NCBI GenBank assembly: GCA_016704465.1
Contig: JADJAD010000012.1
Coordinates: 62,001 to 126,000 of the forward strand
Source of the DNA: Gemmatimonadota bacterium
GTDB taxonomy: Bacteria > Gemmatimonadota > Gemmatimonadetes > Gemmatimonadales > Gemmatimonadaceae
Direction: 5' to 3'
DNA: 64,000 nucleotides
Shown here: positions 1 to 9,389 of the stretch, piece after piece
Layout: each line of letters starts with the position of its first letter
Numbering within the stretch: the stretch's first letter is position 1
Position numbers and translations under genes: made by a program
Notes under the pieces: model-generated
What the model was told of the DNA's origin: nothing
Database searches by the model: none
The model's input: the letters and a program-made list of their open reading frames with translations, nothing else

Positions 1-160
1 CGCACCGCAGGACGTTCTCCAGCAGCACCTTGAGGGAGAACGGGAGTCGATCGACGTTGCCCTTGGACAGCGCGCGCAGCGCATCCAGACGGAAGATCGC
101 GTACGACTGGTCGCCAACGGTGAGGGAGGCCTTGGCGCCGAAGGAATTCGGATGGGTCAT
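1..160 (-). CDS. acnA: Aconitate hydratase, N-terminal 53 residues (cut by window edge)
   Basis: The minus strand reads from an ATG at 158-160 to the window edge without a stop. The peptide begins MTHPNSFGAKASLTVGD and continues with a SYAIFRLDAL block and a LPFSLKVLLEN block, both characteristic of the N-terminus of AcnA-type aconitases (citrate-isocitrate isomerisation in the TCA cycle, cytosolic, 4Fe-4S). The cluster cysteines and the rest of the roughly 900-residue enzyme lie outside the window. It is divergent from the alcohol dehydrogenase at 444, with 283 bp between them. No strong ribosome-binding site was seen. The family call rests only on the N-terminal blocks, but they are distinctive. 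Confidence 0.8.
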   Translation of the reverse strand, partial: MTHPNSFGAKASLTVGDQSYAIFRLDALRALSKGNVDRLPFSLKVLLENVLRC

Positions 161-443
161 GGGCTCATCACGCAGAAGTGAGCGCCGCTCATGGCGGCGC
201 CGTGGATCGCGGAGCCACTGGCGAATGCACGTCGCGTCCGCCAGGCTGCGCGTAATGTAGCGCAGCCCGCACGAATTCCGGAGGCACTCGTCTCGCGGGC
301 GCGTGGGGCGGGTGGGGAGATCCTCCACATCAGTTCAGTGCACCGACCGACGGTCGTGGCGTACACGGTGTGTCAGCTTGCATGTGTCGACGGCCCGATC
401 GGCGTCGTCGACACCCGCTGACCGCATCTGACAAGGAGTACAT

Positions 444-1553
444 ATGCCCGCATTGACGAACGAACCGCACCGCGTCGACGATTCTTTCTTGCCGACTTCG
501 AAGACCATGAAGGCGCTGGTCTTCGCTAAGCCCGGAGTGGTGGAGCTGCGGGAAAAGCCGATACCGGCCGTCGGGCCCAACGATGCGCTGATGCGCGTGA
601 CGGTCACCACGATCTGCGGGACCGACGTCCACATTCTCAAGGGAGAATATCCGGTCGCAGCGGGGTTGACGGTTGGGCATGAGCCCGTTGGGGTGATCGC
701 CGCTCTCGGGTCGGCGGTGAGCGGCTTCAAGCTCGGCCAACGCGTGATCGCGGGCGCCATCACACCGTGCGGCCAGTGCCACAGCTGTCTCGACGGCACG
801 ATGTCGCAGTGTGGAGGAAAGGCCATGGGTGGTTGGCGCCTTGGCAACACGATTGACGGCTGCCAGGCGGAGTACGTGCTCGTCCCCAACGCCGCCGCCA
901 ACCTCGCGACGATTCCCGATGATCTGACCGACGAACAAGTGTTGATGTGCCCCGACATCATGAGCACGGGTTTCGGCGGTGCGGAGAGCGGGCGCATTCG
1001 CATCGGCGATATCGTGGCGGTGTTCGCGCAGGGGCCGATCGGTCTCTGTGCCACCGCCGGTGCCCGGCTGTCGGGCGCGTCGACCATCATCGCCGTCGAC
1101 ATGCTCGATCGGCGGCTCGCGGTGTCGCAGTCGCTCGGTGCCGACCTGGTCGTGAACGCCAGCGACGGCGATCCGGTCGCACGGATCATGGAGCTTACGA
1201 ACGGCCGAGGGGTGGACGTGGCCATCGAGGCGCTGGGAACGCCGTGGACGTTCGAAAGTGCGCTGCGTGTGCTGCGTCCCGGCGGTACGCTGTCCTCGCT
1301 GGGCGTCTACTCGGGAAAGCTGACGCTGCCGTTGGATGCGTTCGCGGCGGGCCTGGGCGATCACCACATCGTGACCTCGCTCTGTCCAGGTGGCAAGGAA
1401 CGCATGCGACGATTGATGAACACGATCCAGGGCGGACGAGTCGACCTGCGCCCTCTGGTCACGCATTCGTTCCCGCTCGACCAGATCGTCGAGGCGTACG
1501 AGCTCTTCGCCAACCAGCGGGACGGCGTCTTGAAGGTGGCCATTCGGCCGTGA
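444..1553 (+). CDS. Zinc-dependent alcohol dehydrogenase (medium-chain family)
   Basis: 369 residues, the usual medium-chain dehydrogenase length plus a short N-terminal extension. Catalytic-zinc ligands are visible as Cys58 (ICGTD), His79 (GHEPVG) and Asp171 (MCPDIMSTGF, the Asp type seen in secondary-alcohol dehydrogenases). A second cluster of Cys109, Cys112, Cys115 and Cys123 matches the structural-zinc lobe. The nucleotide-binding segment reads FAQGPIG, followed by IIAVDM; the Asp at the end of that strand favours NAD over NADP (inference). The start at 444 is chosen for the AAGGAG at 433-438; an internal Met at 507 (MKALVF) is where many homologues begin. It likely oxidises a secondary alcohol or reduces a ketone in the cytosol. 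Substrate unknown. Confidence 0.88.
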   Translation: MPALTNEPHRVDDSFLPTSKTMKALVFAKPGVVELREKPIPAVGPNDALMRVTVTTICGTDVHILKGEYPVAAGLTVGHEPVGVIAALGSAVSGFKLGQRVIAGAITPCGQCHSCLDGTMSQCGGKAMGGWRLGNTIDGCQAEYVLVPNAAANLATIPDDLTDEQVLMCPDIMSTGFGGAESGRIRIGDIVAVFAQGPIGLCATAGARLSGASTIIAVDMLDRRLAVSQSLGADLVVNASDGDPVARIMELTNGRGVDVAIEALGTPWTFESALRVLRPGGTLSSLGVYSGKLTLPLDAFAAGLGDHHIVTSLCPGGKERMRRLMNTIQGGRVDLRPLVTHSFPLDQIVEAYELFANQRDGVLKVAIRP

Positions 1554-1686
1554 CACCGTAGATTGGCTCGGCGGCTGCAGCACAACGCGCCGCACGAGAC
1601 CTCCATCACGCGGCGCGCTCGCCGCGCCGTCGGCGGGTGACACAGGTCGCCCGCCGACGTGCGTTCCTACTCCCGGATCCCCCATC

Positions 1687-2709
1687 ATGACGATCGAGCA
1701 TCAGGTCGCCGAGCTTGCGATCCGCCTCATGGAAGTGGAGTCGACCAGTGGGAACGAGTCGACCGTCGTGACCGTGGTGGACGAATTGCTTACCAGTCGG
1801 CGCTGGTTCACGGATCGCATTCCGGTCTCTCCAGGCCGCGACGCTGTTCTCGCGGTCTCGGCCGCCGACCCGGTCGTGACCCTGTCCACGCATCTCGACA
1901 CGGTTCCTCCGTACTTTCCGCCGCGTCTCGACGGGGATACGCTGCATGGTCGCGGCGCCTGCGATGCCAAGGGAATCGCGGCCGCCATGATCCTCGCAGG
2001 CGAGCGCCTGCGCGCGCGGGGCGTCGCCGTCGCCCTGCTCTTCGTTGTGGGGGAAGAAACAACGCATGACGGCGCCCATGCGGCCAACGCCCGACCGACA
2101 ACCTCGCGCATCCTGATCAACGGAGAGCCGACGGAGAGCACCCTCGCGGTGGGCACCAAAGGAGCGATGCGGGTGGTGGTTCGTACCGCCGGACGCGCCG
2201 CGCACTCTGCCTACCCGGAGTTGGGGCGCTCGGCCACGCGGGACCTGGTGCACCTGCTGGCCGAACTCGACACGGTCGCCTGGCCGAGCGACCCCGTGCT
2301 CGGCGAGACGACCGTGAACATCGGATCACTGTCCGGGGGCGTCGCGGACAATGTGCTGGCCCCGTGGGCCGAGGCGCGACTCATGTTTCGGTTGGTCACT
2401 CCCGCCGACGCGGTGTGGCCGCTGGTGCGTCGATGGGCGGGCGATCGAGCGACCCTCGAGGCGGGGCCGATGATTCCGGCGATCCGCCTGGGCACGCTCG
2501 AGGGGTATCCGTCCAGCGTGGCGGCGTTCGCCACCGACATCCCGGCGCTCACCAACTGGGGGACGCCCTACCTGTTCGGTCCCGGCTCGATTCACGTGGC
2601 GCACACCGCCAGCGAGCACGTGTCGGTGCGCGAACTCGCCGAGGCGGTCTCTGCCTATGAACGCATCGCACTGGACGCGCTGGCGCACGAAGGACTCTCG
2701 GGCTCGTGA
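1687..2709 (+). CDS. M20-family metallopeptidase/deacylase (ArgE/DapE/LysK type)
   Basis: 340 residues. Family motifs are in order: STHLDTVPP (metal His69, Asp71), GRGACDAKG (bridging Asp93), VGEE (general-base Glu123 and metal Glu124), and a C-terminal HVAHTASEHV segment that supplies the last metal His. Members are cytosolic di-zinc hydrolases that remove acyl or amino-acyl groups, for example N-acetylornithine deacetylase, succinyl-diaminopimelate desuccinylase or LysK. No arginine or lysine biosynthesis genes flank it, so the substrate cannot be assigned. It lies 133 bp after the dehydrogenase on the same strand, too far to claim an operon. Confidence 0.82.
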   Translation: MTIEHQVAELAIRLMEVESTSGNESTVVTVVDELLTSRRWFTDRIPVSPGRDAVLAVSAADPVVTLSTHLDTVPPYFPPRLDGDTLHGRGACDAKGIAAAMILAGERLRARGVAVALLFVVGEETTHDGAHAANARPTTSRILINGEPTESTLAVGTKGAMRVVVRTAGRAAHSAYPELGRSATRDLVHLLAELDTVAWPSDPVLGETTVNIGSLSGGVADNVLAPWAEARLMFRLVTPADAVWPLVRRWAGDRATLEAGPMIPAIRLGTLEGYPSSVAAFATDIPALTNWGTPYLFGPGSIHVAHTASEHVSVRELAEAVSAYERIALDALAHEGLSGS

Positions 2710-2951
2710 GCCTGCGCGGCGCGCCGATGCGGAGGGGTAGGCCGAGTCAATTGATCTGGCACGGAGCGCGCCCCGGGAGCGGGAGGGGGGGACGATTTGT
2801 GGGATCAGGACGGGCACGACGACCAGAAAAATGATACCTTGCGCGCCGCGTCGGGATTCGCGCACGGCGTGGGGTGGTCCTCGCCCCCGCGCTAGCGGTC
2901 CCGCTCGCTCGAACGCTATACTATTGCTCCTGACGCCTGACGAGAGGAACG

Positions 2952-3185
2952 ATGCCGACGCCCGCGCCGAAGATCCGGAAGCAGTACAGCAACACCGAAT
3001 ACCCGAACGTGATCCTGCGCTTCGAGGATGGACACGAGATCCACGTGCCGAAGGGATCGACCAAGTCGTTCGACTGCTATGCGGGCGAGCGCGTGAAGAT
3101 CCTTGCCAAGTACGATCCAACCTCGACCGAACGCGAGAAGGTCGACACGCTGCGCGCCGAGCAGTTCCCGGACGCCACGGAATGA
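2952..3185 (+). CDS. Small conserved hypothetical protein (77 aa)
   Basis: A 77-residue soluble protein beginning MPTPAPKIRKQYSN with a charged, mostly beta-compatible middle (VILRFEDGHEIHVPKG) and a lysine/glutamate-rich end. A GAGAGG Shine-Dalgarno-like sequence sits a few bases before the ATG. No membrane segment, cysteine pair or known motif was recognised. Coding is supported by the ribosome-binding site, amino-acid composition and placement between two same-strand genes. Function unknown. Confidence 0.6.
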   Translation: MPTPAPKIRKQYSNTEYPNVILRFEDGHEIHVPKGSTKSFDCYAGERVKILAKYDPTSTEREKVDTLRAEQFPDATE

Positions 3186-3339
3186 GGCGAGGGACGGTCG
3201 CTTCGGCGCTCGTCCACCTGTTGCTGAATGCTGGCGGCGCCGCGACCCGGGCGCCGTCGGTGGCGTTGGCTCCCGGTGCCCCTCGCTCCCCTCGCGCCCT
3301 TCGCGCCCTTCGCGACACTCGTTCGCGGGGAGTGACACG

Positions 3340-4275
3340 ATGATCCGCCTCACCCCCGAGGTGGCCGACGCGTTGCGGCGCGGGACCGGTGTCGTCGCCC
3401 TGGAGAGCTCGGTCCTCGCCCAGGGCCTCCCGATTCCCGCCAATCGCGACGCGGCGGAGCGCATGAGCGCTGCGGTGCAGCGCAGTGGCGCGGTTCCGGC
3501 GATTGCCGCGGTCGTCGATGGCGTCCCCACGCTCGGCCTGTCGCACGAGGAGCTGGAACGGTTCCTCAACCGCGAGGGGATCACCAAGGTGTCGTCACGC
3601 GACCTGGCGGCCGCCATCGTGCAGCGACGGTGTGGGGCGACCACGGTCGCGGCGACCCTGGCGCTAATGGCACGCAGCGACGTGCGGGTGTTTGCGACTG
3701 GCGGGATCGGCGGCGTGCATCGCGCTCCCCCGTTCGACGAGTCGGCCGACCTGGTCGAGCTGGCCCGGTCCCCGCGCATCGTGGTCTGCGCCGGGGCCAA
3801 GTCGATTCTTGACCTCCCCGCCACGCTCGAGCGGCTGGAGACGCTTGCGGTCCCGGTCATCGGCTACCGGTGCACCGAGTTCCCGGCGTTCTTCTCGGCG
3901 TCCAGTTCGCTCCCGGTCACCGCCACGGCCGATTCGGCGGCGGAGATCGTCGCGATAGAGCGTGCGCACCGCCGCCTGGGGCGAACCGAGGCGCTGCTGG
4001 TAGTGCAGCCCCCGCCGGCTCATGCAGCCATGGCCGCGGGCGAGATCGAGGCGGTATTGGTCGAAGCGCTGCGTGAGGCGGACTCAGAGCGGATTCGCGG
4101 CGCGGCCATGACGCCGTTTCTGCTGGCCAGGATCGAGCGGGCCACCGGCGGGCGTTCGCGCGCTGCCAACCTCGCCCTGCTCGAGTCCAATGCGGTGCTG
4201 GCCGGCGACATCGCGGTCGCCCTCGCCAGTGATCGGGGAGCTCCCGTGCCGTCGGCGCACCCCCGTGCGTCCTGA
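3340..4275 (+). CDS. psuG: Pseudouridine-5'-phosphate glycosidase
   Basis: 311 residues, the usual PsuG length. The start ATG at 3340 follows GGGGAG at a good distance; the longer open frame upstream has no family similarity. Recognisable family blocks are ALESSVLAQGLP near the N-terminus, VVDGVPTLGL, KVSSRDLAAA, the GATTVAATL segment, FATGGIGGVHR, and CAGAKSILDLPATLE. PsuG cleaves pseudouridine 5'-phosphate to uracil and ribose 5-phosphate in the cytosol, salvaging modified RNA nucleosides. A PsuK kinase partner is not next to it. A short C-rich direct repeat (3283-3320) precedes the start. Confidence 0.9.
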   Translation: MIRLTPEVADALRRGTGVVALESSVLAQGLPIPANRDAAERMSAAVQRSGAVPAIAAVVDGVPTLGLSHEELERFLNREGITKVSSRDLAAAIVQRRCGATTVAATLALMARSDVRVFATGGIGGVHRAPPFDESADLVELARSPRIVVCAGAKSILDLPATLERLETLAVPVIGYRCTEFPAFFSASSSLPVTATADSAAEIVAIERAHRRLGRTEALLVVQPPPAHAAMAAGEIEAVLVEALREADSERIRGAAMTPFLLARIERATGGRSRAANLALLESNAVLAGDIAVALASDRGAPVPSAHPRAS

Positions 4276-4377
4276 CATGACGAGGCGGCGAGGCGCTGCG
4301 ACTTGCGAGTCGCTACTTTTCAACGGCGCACAACGCGCGCCGACATCACCACGCTGTACGTTCTGCGAACGAGAGTA

Positions 4378-4407
4378 TTGAACCACACGCGTTCGGAATG
4401 GTACAAT
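4378..4407 (+). promoter_or_regulatory. Sigma-70-like promoter for the TPR gene
   Basis: TTGAAC at 4378-4383 and TACAAT at 4402-4407 with an 18-bp spacer, followed by the TPR gene start at 4443. This is among the clearest promoter-like sequences in the window. Not experimentally supported. Confidence 0.5.
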
Positions 4408-4442
4408 AGGCCAGCACGCTCGAAGCGGAGGAAGTTCGAGAG

Positions 4443-5552
4443 ATGCCGACTCCATTCCTGAGTTCTGAGGAGTACGATGAGCGCGCCCATCAGCTCTACA
4501 ACGAGGGGCAGTACGATGAGGCGCTCGATACCCTTCGCGAGGGGCTCGCGCTCTATCCGCACGCGGTAGAGCTGCAGGTCGGCGTCGGCTATGCCCGTCT
4601 TGCCCGCGAGGAGTTTGCCTGGGCGCGCCGCAGCTTCGACGAAGCACTCGTGCTCGATCCGGAGCATGAGGACGCGCTGGCTGGGCTGGGCGAGGTGCTG
4701 CTGAAGCTCGGTCTCGAAGACGCCGCCCGGAAGTCCTTCCACACGACGCTCGCGTTAGGGTACGAGGACGACCTCGAGCTGATGCTCCAGATCGGGCGGG
4801 CCCTGTTTCGTGAGGGATTGATCGAGGACGCCAAGGAATATTTCGAGGTGGCGGTGCGCCAGGCCCCCGACTCGGCCGAGAGCGTGGCCCTGGTCGGCTA
4901 TTGCCAGCATCGACTTGGCGACGACGAGGGAGCAATCACCACGCTTCGCCGGTCGTTGCAGCTCGACGCCGACCATGCCGAGGCGCGCATCTATCTCGGC
5001 AACATCCTCTACGATCGGGGAGAGTACGAGGCGGCGTTGTACCACCTCGACCGCTCCAGTCCTGACGACCACTGGGACGAGCTTGGGATCTGGCGGTTGA
5101 TGGAGCTGAAGAAGTCCGTGCACCGCCTGCCCGACGACGATCCGGAGATCAGGAAGTGGGAGGATCGGCTTGCGGAACTGGCCGGCGAACCGGACGACAT
5201 CGACGAGATGCTCGCCGAGATCGAGCAGCGGGCGATGGAGCAGGAGCAGAACGACGTGAAGCAACTCGAGTTGTTCGGGTCGATGCTGAGCGAGTTGGCC
5301 GAACGGAAGAAGGAAGCGCGCGCGCACCGCATCATGCTGCGCGACGGCCGGGCGTTCGACGGCAGCTGGGACGACATCGTGCGCCAGATGCGCGACGGCA
5401 ACGTGACGTTCACGGGCCGCTCCATCCAGGACTACATGTTGAACGAGGCACGCCGTGGCTTCTCCCTCACCGGCATCGTCATCCCGACCGGTGATGCGGA
5501 AGCGTTCATCCGTGGCAGCGCCGACGCCGGGCTCCTGCGGATCCTCACATAG
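4443..5552 (+). CDS. TPR-repeat protein
   Basis: 369 residues, acidic and soluble, with no signal peptide or membrane segment. Residues 10-225 contain at least five tandem TPR units (YNEGQYDEALDTL, AREEFAWARRSFDEAL, LEDAARKSF, IEDAKEYFEVAV, DDEGAITTLRRSL, RGEYEAALYHL), followed by a Glu/Asp-rich helix and a distinct C-terminal region (about 280-369) of unknown family. TPR arrays mediate protein-protein contacts, so a scaffold role is likely but the partner is unknown. A GGAGGAAG-type ribosome-binding site precedes the ATG. The gene ends 9 bp before the next TPR gene, so the two are probably co-transcribed. Confidence 0.85.
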   Translation: MPTPFLSSEEYDERAHQLYNEGQYDEALDTLREGLALYPHAVELQVGVGYARLAREEFAWARRSFDEALVLDPEHEDALAGLGEVLLKLGLEDAARKSFHTTLALGYEDDLELMLQIGRALFREGLIEDAKEYFEVAVRQAPDSAESVALVGYCQHRLGDDEGAITTLRRSLQLDADHAEARIYLGNILYDRGEYEAALYHLDRSSPDDHWDELGIWRLMELKKSVHRLPDDDPEIRKWEDRLAELAGEPDDIDEMLAEIEQRAMEQEQNDVKQLELFGSMLSELAERKKEARAHRIMLRDGRAFDGSWDDIVRQMRDGNVTFTGRSIQDYMLNEARRGFSLTGIVIPTGDAEAFIRGSADAGLLRILT

Positions 5553-5561
5553 CGGGGAAGC

Positions 5562-6596
5562 ATGGCAAGCGATGCACAGCGAGCAGCGCGGGCGGCGTTC
5601 GACGCGGCCCGCTCGTCGTTTGGGCGCCTGACGAGTGGCGGTGATCCGCACGACGTCGCCGCGGCGCTCGTCGAGGCGTGGGGTGCCACCGAGCACGCAC
5701 TGTGCGCCCTGGCCGGGACCGGCGTCCTGAGCGGCGTCGCGGTCGTGCGCGAACTGCGACAGCGCAGCCTGCTCGGGCTCGACGACGCGCACGCGTTCGT
5801 GGACTTCCACGCGGCCGCGGAGCGGGCGCGCGAGCCCGGCTATTCGCCGACCACGGCCGACCTCGACTCGGCGCGGACGGGGGAGGAACGCATGGATCGC
5901 GTGCTCGCCCGCGACCTCGGGGCGACGGACCCGCAGGCCGCGCCCTATTCGGGACCGATCTCCCCTCCCCGGACGCCGGTGCACGCCGCCGACGCGGCCA
6001 CGGCGCCGCCGCTGCACATCCCCACGCCCGCCAGGAACAACCGGCTGGCCGTGCTCGTGGTCGCGGTGGCGTGCCTCGCCGTGGTCGCGGCGAGCGTGTA
6101 TTACCTGCGGCTCTTCTCGGGAGAGCCCGACGCGCTGCGCACCGGACGGGCCGCATTTGCGGCTGGCGACAGGCTCACCGCACGCAACGCCTTCAGCGCC
6201 GCCGCGGGGGCCAACCCCTCGCTCGCCGAGCCGCACATCTACCTCGGGCGCATTGCCCGCGAGGACGGCAACCTGCCGGCGGCCAGCGCCGAGCTGCGGC
6301 GCGCCGTGGAACTGGAGCCCGACAATTTCCTGGCGCATCGTGAGCTCGCGGCCTACCTGCTGGTGACCGGACAACCCGACCTCGCCCGCTCGTTCTATCA
6401 GCGCGCGATCGAGCTCAACCCGAGTGACAAGGTGGCGCTCGGGTACATGGCGTGCGCCCTCCTGCGTCTGGGGCGCCCCGACCTCGCCGACCGCTTCTTC
6501 CAGCGCGCCGGCCCTGGAGATTGGCTGGCCTGCCAGTCCGCCCCGCTCGTGGCCCCCTCCGGCGCGCAGTCGCTGCCCGCCGCACCGCCGCGCTGA
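5562..6596 (+). CDS. Membrane-anchored TPR protein
   Basis: 344 residues in three parts: an Ala-rich N-terminal cytosolic domain (1-130), a Pro-rich linker, a single transmembrane helix at about 165-186 (LAVLVVAVACLAVVAASVYYL), and at least three TPR units after it (AFAAGDRLTARNAFSAAA, REDGNLPAASAELRRAVEL, TGQPDLARSFYQRAIEL). The TPR part is expected to face the periplasm if the N-terminus is cytosolic (inference). It starts 9 bp after the soluble TPR gene, suggesting one operon and perhaps one complex. Function unknown. Confidence 0.8.
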   Translation: MASDAQRAARAAFDAARSSFGRLTSGGDPHDVAAALVEAWGATEHALCALAGTGVLSGVAVVRELRQRSLLGLDDAHAFVDFHAAAERAREPGYSPTTADLDSARTGEERMDRVLARDLGATDPQAAPYSGPISPPRTPVHAADAATAPPLHIPTPARNNRLAVLVVAVACLAVVAASVYYLRLFSGEPDALRTGRAAFAAGDRLTARNAFSAAAGANPSLAEPHIYLGRIAREDGNLPAASAELRRAVELEPDNFLAHRELAAYLLVTGQPDLARSFYQRAIELNPSDKVALGYMACALLRLGRPDLADRFFQRAGPGDWLACQSAPLVAPSGAQSLPAAPPR

Positions 6597-6684
6597 CGCA
6601 CGCCGCTGCACTCGAACGCCGCGCGGCGCGCCTGCGTGACTCACACGCGACGCGCCGCTCTCGCTACCTCCTGCCCCCCGACTG

Positions 6685-9324
6685 ATGCTGCGTTCGCTCG
6701 ATCCCGCCCGGGTACACCGCACCGTCCTTGCCAACGGACTCACGGTCCTCATCCACGAGGATCATTCCGCCCCGGTGGCGGCGGTCGTGACGTACGTGAA
6801 GGCGGGCTATTTCGACGAGCCGGACGACGTGGTCGGGATCGCGCACGTGCTGGAGCACATGTACTTCAAGGGGACGCCGACGCGCGGCGTCGGGGAGATC
6901 GCGCGCCAAACCAAGGCCAGCGGTGGCTACCTCAACGCGGCCACCATTTACGACCATACGTCGTACTACGCGGTCCTGCCGATCGAGGGGTTCGATGAGG
7001 GACTGGCCATCCAGGCCGACGCATACGCCAACTCCCTCGTCGACGCCGATGAACTGCGCCGCGAACTCGAGGTCATCATCGAGGAGGCCAAGCGCAAGGC
7101 GGACAGCGCCGGCGCGGTGACCACCGAGACGCTGTTCGAACTGCTCCACGACCGGCATCGCATCCGTCGCTGGCGCATCGGGCTCGAGGCACCGCTGCGC
7201 GCGCTGCGTCGCGACCAGCTGGTGCAGTTCTACCGGAACTTCTACCGTCCGTCGAACACGGTGCTCGTCGTAGCCGGCGACGTCGCGCCCGATGCCGCAC
7301 TCGAGCGCATTCGCACGTTGTACGGCACGCTGCCCGGCGGTGTCGCCGAGCGGACACCGGGCGACCAGGAGATCGGCGCACCGGGGCGACGCTACCGGGA
7401 GCGTGCCGGTGATATCGCCGAGACGCAGGTTGCCCTCGGCTGGCGCACCCCGGGGATGCGGCATCCGGACACCCCGCTGCTCGACCTTGCCGCCGCTGTA
7501 CTCTCGTCCGGCCGCGCCTCGCGACTGTACCGGGCCGTGCGCGATCGCGGACTGGCCTCGAGCGTGGCGGCCTACAACTACACGCCGACGGACCTCGGCA
7601 TCTTCGTCCTGCATGTCGACGGGCCGGCCGAGCGCGCCATCGACGCGACGCGGGCCGTGTGGAGTGAATGGCGCGCGCTGCGCGAGACGGGGATCGACGA
7701 GGGAGAGTTGCTGCGCGCCAAGCGCCTGTTCGAGTCCCGGTGGCTGCGGCGACTGGAGACGATGGAGGGGCAGGCCAACTTCCTCGCCGAGTGGGAGGCG
7801 TTAGGCGACTGGCGCGAGGGCGACGTGTATGCGGCCCGCGTGCTGGCGGCGACACCCGGCGAGGTCACCGACGCGGTGCGCCGGCACCTCGAACCCGACC
7901 AGGTGTCGCTCATGGTCTACCGACCGCAGTCGGCCCCGCCATTCGCCGACGGTGTGGAGTCGGCGTTCGCCGCGCTCGATGCGGTCCCCGACTCGACGCT
8001 GGCCCCGATCGACGTCCCCGCCGCGCCAGACGCCCCGCGCGTGACGACCGCGCTCGTCCCCGAACGCACCCACGGCAGCATCACCGTCTTCCGCACGCCG
8101 CGCGGCGTTCCGATCCTCGTCAGGCGCAAGCCCGGGGCGCCGATCGTGCACCTGGGCCTGTATGCCCGCGGCGGCACGACGAACGAGACGGCGGAGCGGG
8201 CGGGACTCGCGACGCTGCTCGCCCGGACGTCGCTCAAGGGGACCGCACGCCGCACCGCTGACCTGGTCGCCCTCGAGACGGAGCTGCTCGGCGGAAGCAT
8301 CTCGCCCGCCGTCACCAGCGACGGGCTGGGGTGGACGCTCTCGGTCACCGCGGCCCGGCTGGCGGCGGGGATCGACCTGCTGGCCGACGTGGTGCTCGAT
8401 CCCACGGTCCCGACAGCCGCCTTCGAGACCGAGCGCGGCGTGGCGCTCTCGCAGTTGGCCCAGTTGCGCGACGACATGATGCGCTACCCGATCCGGCTCG
8501 CCACCGAGGCCGCGTTCGGTGCGCACGCGTATGGGCGCGGGACCCTCGGGTCCGAATCGACGCTGCGCGCCGTTACCGCCGACGATGCCCGGGCGTGGCA
8601 CGCGCGGTACGTGCGGCGGTCACCCTGCGTGCTGGCGGTGGTGGGCGACGTGGACCCGCAGGCGGTGGCCCGGCAGCTGACGGCTGCCTTCGACCGTCTC
8701 GAGTTCAGTGCCCCGGGCGTCGCCGTGCCGCCGCCGTGGCCCGACGCGGTCGTGCAGCGTGCCGAATCGCGGGACAAGGCGCAGACCGGGCTGGCCATCG
8801 CCTTTCCCGGCCCCTCGAGAGCGGACGGCGCGCGCATCGCCGCGCACCTGATTGCCGGAGTAGCCAGCGGTCTTGGTGGACGCTTCTTCGACCAGCTGCG
8901 AGACAAGCAGTCGCTTGCCTACACGGTGCACTGCTCGTCCAGCGACCGACTCGCTGCGGGGATGTTCCTCTCCTACATCGCCACGTCGCCCGAGAAGGAG
9001 GACCTGGCCCGCGACGGCCTCCTGCGCGAGTTTGCCCGCCTGCGCGACGACGTCGTGTCGGACGAGGAGCTGCGTCGCGCCCGCACCTACGCGTTGGGAA
9101 CGCACGCGATCAGCCAGCAGTCAGGCGGGAACGTCCTGTCGGAGCTGGTCGATGCCTGGCTGTACGGGAGCGGTATCGACGAACTCGATCACTTTGCCGA
9201 TCGGCTGCACGCCGTGACGCCGCGGGCCATGCGCGAGCTGGCGCGGCTGCACTTCGACCCCGAGCGACGGGTCGAGGGGATCGTGCGCGGGCGGCCGGCC
9301 GACGCACTGCCGGGCGGGCGTTAG
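6685..9324 (+). CDS. M16-family zinc metallopeptidase, fused two-domain form
   Basis: 879 residues built from two M16 halves. The N-terminal half carries the inverted zinc motif HVLEH (54-58) and a downstream Glu near 133-134 in RELEVIIEEAKRK, the expected spacing. The C-terminal half (from about 455) has the same fold signature (TNETAERAGLATLLARTSLKGT) but lacks HxxEH, so it is the non-catalytic partner. M16 enzymes form a clamshell that degrades short peptides; here both shells are one chain, as in pitrilysin. No signal peptide is evident at this start. The TAG stop lies inside one copy of the recurring CGTTAGGC octamer. Confidence 0.9.
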   Translation: MLRSLDPARVHRTVLANGLTVLIHEDHSAPVAAVVTYVKAGYFDEPDDVVGIAHVLEHMYFKGTPTRGVGEIARQTKASGGYLNAATIYDHTSYYAVLPIEGFDEGLAIQADAYANSLVDADELRRELEVIIEEAKRKADSAGAVTTETLFELLHDRHRIRRWRIGLEAPLRALRRDQLVQFYRNFYRPSNTVLVVAGDVAPDAALERIRTLYGTLPGGVAERTPGDQEIGAPGRRYRERAGDIAETQVALGWRTPGMRHPDTPLLDLAAAVLSSGRASRLYRAVRDRGLASSVAAYNYTPTDLGIFVLHVDGPAERAIDATRAVWSEWRALRETGIDEGELLRAKRLFESRWLRRLETMEGQANFLAEWEALGDWREGDVYAARVLAATPGEVTDAVRRHLEPDQVSLMVYRPQSAPPFADGVESAFAALDAVPDSTLAPIDVPAAPDAPRVTTALVPERTHGSITVFRTPRGVPILVRRKPGAPIVHLGLYARGGTTNETAERAGLATLLARTSLKGTARRTADLVALETELLGGSISPAVTSDGLGWTLSVTAARLAAGIDLLADVVLDPTVPTAAFETERGVALSQLAQLRDDMMRYPIRLATEAAFGAHAYGRGTLGSESTLRAVTADDARAWHARYVRRSPCVLAVVGDVDPQAVARQLTAAFDRLEFSAPGVAVPPPWPDAVVQRAESRDKAQTGLAIAFPGPSRADGARIAAHLIAGVASGLGGRFFDQLRDKQSLAYTVHCSSSDRLAAGMFLSYIATSPEKEDLARDGLLREFARLRDDVVSDEELRRARTYALGTHAISQQSGGNVLSELVDAWLYGSGIDELDHFADRLHAVTPRAMRELARLHFDPERRVEGIVRGRPADALPGGR

Positions 9325-9389
9325 GCGAACCAGGGGCGGCGCGTCGGTGACGCCCGCCCCGTCGCGCGCCTGTCGGCACCGCCGCCGCG

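Noticed and set aside
4755..6752. A 665-residue minus-strand frame across the TPR genes
   Set aside because: A shadow of the two plus-strand TPR genes, with Arg/Gly/Ala-biased composition and no recognisable domain.
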